From NCBI RefSeq assembly GCF_017745275.1, contig NZ_JAGHZS010000003.1, positions 614,693 to 678,692 on the forward strand: a DNA stretch of 64,000 bases, read 5' to 3'. The notes below the pieces were generated by a model, which saw nothing but the letters and a program-made list of their open reading frames with translations, ran no database searches and was not told the DNA's origin. This document shows, piece by piece, positions 62,076 to 64,000 of the stretch. Numbering within the stretch: position 1 is the stretch's first letter; every line of letters starts with the position of its first letter. A program made the translations under genes and the position numbers. The DNA is from Chitinophaga sp. Lineage in GTDB: Bacteria; Bacteroidota; Bacteroidia; Chitinophagales; Chitinophagaceae.

Positions 62076-63041
62076 TTAGAAGTTGGTGTTAATGATCAAC
62101 GTATTCCTGTCGGCTGCCGCGAAATCCATCGGAATAATACCATACCTGCCGTGTGTGGCGCTGGTAAACCAGGTATTGATCCTTGGATTAATATTGTTGG
62201 AAACCGTAGTAATGCTGGGAATACCAAAGATCAGCGATTTATATCCGCTGGTAAAATTGATATATAAAACAGATGAGTTACCGGTTTGGGCTTCAGTCAG
62301 CAAATTGGTGATGCCGGTCCATTTGACGTTATTATCAGGCACTACATATTGATCCTGCACCCGTAAGCTGGAGTTGGTGTTATTGATGGAGAAGGTGGTG
62401 TTGTCAGCCCAGTTGGTGGCTTCAATGCCTTTAGGTGTGCTGGCGGCGCCGAATCTTCTAAGCAATACAATCTTACCTCTTACGGATCCCAGGTTCGGTA
62501 CGGCATCGCCTAAATACCATTTGGAGGGCTGCAGTGCGGTGTAGCTGTCGAATGTTTGTTCAAATGTCCGGGTGTTGTTGGTAGGGTCATATTCTTCTTT
62601 TACGCACATCACAATGGTTTCTGACGGATTGGCTGCCAGGAAATCGTAGCAGGCGGTGGTTACATCCGTAAAGTTCAGGTTCTGGTAAATGGAGCCATGG
62701 TGAATGGCAAAGGCATCGCCAATGTGGCGGCATCGAATGTCGAGAAAACGGGTACCGGCATCCAATTGTTCGCGGATGCTAAGGTTCTGGCATTTGGCGG
62801 TACCACTCACCGGTTCATTCCGGGCGCCGCTGTCGTGCGTACCGGGAATAGACAAGGCGCTCAGGCTGGTGTTGTCTGCAATAGACCCCATCCAGGAAGT
62901 GAGAGATACCGTTAACGTGCTGGCAGTAAGGCTGTTTTTGCCTGTTTCAATGCCGCTGGCGGCAGTTGGGTTTACCAGGTCTTTTTTACAGCCAAAAAGG
63001 GAGAACGCGGCTAAAGCCAGAAAGAGGGTTTTCTGTTTCAT
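62076..63041 (-). CDS. Phosphatidylinositol-specific phospholipase C-like lipoprotein
   Basis: A 321-aa exported protein of the PI-PLC X-domain family. Lipobox FSLFGCKKD near residue 18. The catalytic His lies in IPGTHDSGA (His 69) and the second in FAIHHGSIYQ (about 114-115), with LDAGTRFLDIRCR between them as in bacterial PI-PLC. FLAANPSETIVMCVKEEY is the next conserved strand. It may cleave phosphatidylinositol or GPI anchors in the periplasm or outside the cell. Convergent with the SusCD operon, divergent from none in the window. Confidence 0.9.
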   Translation of the reverse strand: MKQKTLFLALAAFSLFGCKKDLVNPTAASGIETGKNSLTASTLTVSLTSWMGSIADNTSLSALSIPGTHDSGARNEPVSGTAKCQNLSIREQLDAGTRFLDIRCRHIGDAFAIHHGSIYQNLNFTDVTTACYDFLAANPSETIVMCVKEEYDPTNNTRTFEQTFDSYTALQPSKWYLGDAVPNLGSVRGKIVLLRRFGAASTPKGIEATNWADNTTFSINNTNSSLRVQDQYVVPDNNVKWTGITNLLTEAQTGNSSVLYINFTSGYKSLIFGIPSITTVSNNINPRINTWFTSATHGRYGIIPMDFAAADRNTLIINTNF

Positions 63042-63153
63042 AGTGGAAAAGGTTTATACTTAAAAATACACCAGAAGAGGTGTTATTCATAGCAGTGAGA
63101 ATTAATTCTTCATGAACACTTTCACTGCTCCACTATTTCCGTTCTCTTTCCTT

Positions 63154-63999
63154 CTATGCTACTGTAAGGGTCGCCAGTTTATCCGGATCCACGATGTTAC
63201 TCACCTGGAATATTTTGCCGTCTTCTGCGGATACACCAAGCACCTGGCAGGCCACCAGTTGCGTATCGTTGTAGTAAAGTAATGCCGGCTGGTGATTGAT
63301 TTCAGAAAACTGAACGCGGAAACCGGCATCGTATTTCTCGTAGATATAGCGCAACAGTGCTGCCACTTCTTCCAAACCTATAGCTATCTTTTTCACCACG
63401 TTCATCCTGGTGCCACCATCTGCAAAGAAGGTCACATCTTTGGATAGTAAGCTTTCCAATACCTGTGTATCGCGACTTCTGATAGCATGAATAAAATTAT
63501 TCAGTATATCGGAAGGTACTTTTTGCCGGTTACTTACGGGTTTGGATTCGTTTAGCCGTGTGCGTGCGCGGCTTAATAATTTGCGGGATCCTTCAATGGT
63601 AATGCCCAGTACATCGGCAATTTCTTCATGTGCATAGCCAAAACTTTCTTTCAGGATGAATACAGCCCGCTCTTTGGGGCTGAGTTGCTCCAGCAGTACC
63701 AGCATAGAGTAGGAAGCGATGTCGTGCAGGTTAATATTGGTGTCGGCGCTTTCCGTAGCTACCGGTTCCGGCAGCCACACATCTCCCAGTTTCAGTTGTT
63801 TTTTCTTTTGTTTGATATATAACGCCTGGTTGATGACACTTTTAATCAGGTAGTTTTTCTCATTTTCTATATGCGTTTTATCAGTGGCCAGGTAGTTATA
63901 CAATACGTCCTGTATCGCGTCTTTCGCGTCTTCTACTGCACCTAAAATATTATAGGCGTATGGAAATAAGATAGTCTGATAATCTTTCAAAACAAATAA
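63154..63999 (-). CDS. SigJ-type sigma factor with SnoaL-like C-terminal domain (5' end beyond window)
   Basis: At least 281 aa. The frame is open to the window edge, and the first possible start inside is a TTG at 63990, so the N-terminus is probably truncated. Region 2 is partly visible (FPYAYNILGAVEDAKDAIQDVLYNYL). Region 4 is LSPKERAVFILKESFGYAHEE, then GITIEGSRKLLSRARTRL. A SnoaL-like domain (about residues 165-278) follows, with NNFIHAIRSRDTQVLESLLSKDVTFFADGG. This fusion defines SigJ/ECF41-type factors, in which the C-terminal domain regulates activity instead of an anti-sigma factor. Confidence 0.9.
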   Translation of the reverse strand, partial: LFVLKDYQTILFPYAYNILGAVEDAKDAIQDVLYNYLATDKTHIENEKNYLIKSVINQALYIKQKKKQLKLGDVWLPEPVATESADTNINLHDIASYSMLVLLEQLSPKERAVFILKESFGYAHEEIADVLGITIEGSRKLLSRARTRLNESKPVSNRQKVPSDILNNFIHAIRSRDTQVLESLLSKDVTFFADGGTRMNVVKKIAIGLEEVAALLRYIYEKYDAGFRVQFSEINHQPALLYYNDTQLVACQVLGVSAEDGKIFQVSNIVDPDKLATLTVA

Positions 64000-64000
64000 T

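Overview
The window looks like chromosome from a member of the Bacteroidota, most likely a Chitinophaga-like Chitinophagaceae. The evidence is two SusC/SusD pairs, lipoproteins with Cys-Lys-Lys after the signal peptide, a DUF3127 protein, Bacteroidota-type promoters (TTTG, 19-21 nt, TAnnTTTG) in front of three tRNA genes, and weak Shine-Dalgarno signals. No rRNA, CRISPR array, transposase, integrase or plasmid gene was seen.

Layout. (1) 0-12 kb is ordinary core sequence: a 5'-truncated nitronate monooxygenase, an ABC export pair, an FAD dehydrogenase, DUF3127, dnaA with a long structured leader, tRNA-Ser, an AraC/membrane protein/SRPBCC operon, a chromate transporter and a Spy-like periplasmic protein. 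(2) 12.2-46.3 kb is accessory. It opens with tRNA-Pro(TGG); an identical second tRNA-Pro lies at 27.5 kb. About a dozen same-strand remnants of a tRNA-Pro 3' fragment and/or an associated hairpin terminator punctuate it, separating modules of one to three genes: immunity-like proteins, two paralogous lipases, short-chain dehydrogenases, HxlR regulators, an ECF sigma factor, secreted lipoproteins and hydrolases. A complete RND efflux operon with its own LytTR two-component system (17.9-25.7 kb) sits between the two tRNA-Pro genes. Broken genes are common here. (3) 46.3-52.6 kb is mixed: an immunity-like protein, a nucleotidyltransferase plus 57-residue protein module next to a 28-bp perfect inverted repeat, an AraC regulator, regulator remnants and a GIY-YIG protein. 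(4) 52.6-62 kb is a polysaccharide-utilisation-like locus of two SusC/SusD pairs behind two LacI-type operators, followed convergently by a secreted PI-PLC-like lipoprotein and a SigJ-type sigma factor that runs off the window.

How parts work together. The efflux operon (adaptor, RND pump, outer-membrane factor, kinase, LytTR regulator) has a 9-bp direct repeat with a 12-nt gap upstream, the architecture LytTR regulators bind, which suggests autoregulation. The SusCD operon is probably controlled by a LacI-family repressor encoded elsewhere. The most unusual feature is the tRNA-Pro-derived, uniformly oriented repeat set, which looks like the scars of many successive insertions or duplications at a tRNA-Pro hotspot. 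How it formed cannot be settled from this window.
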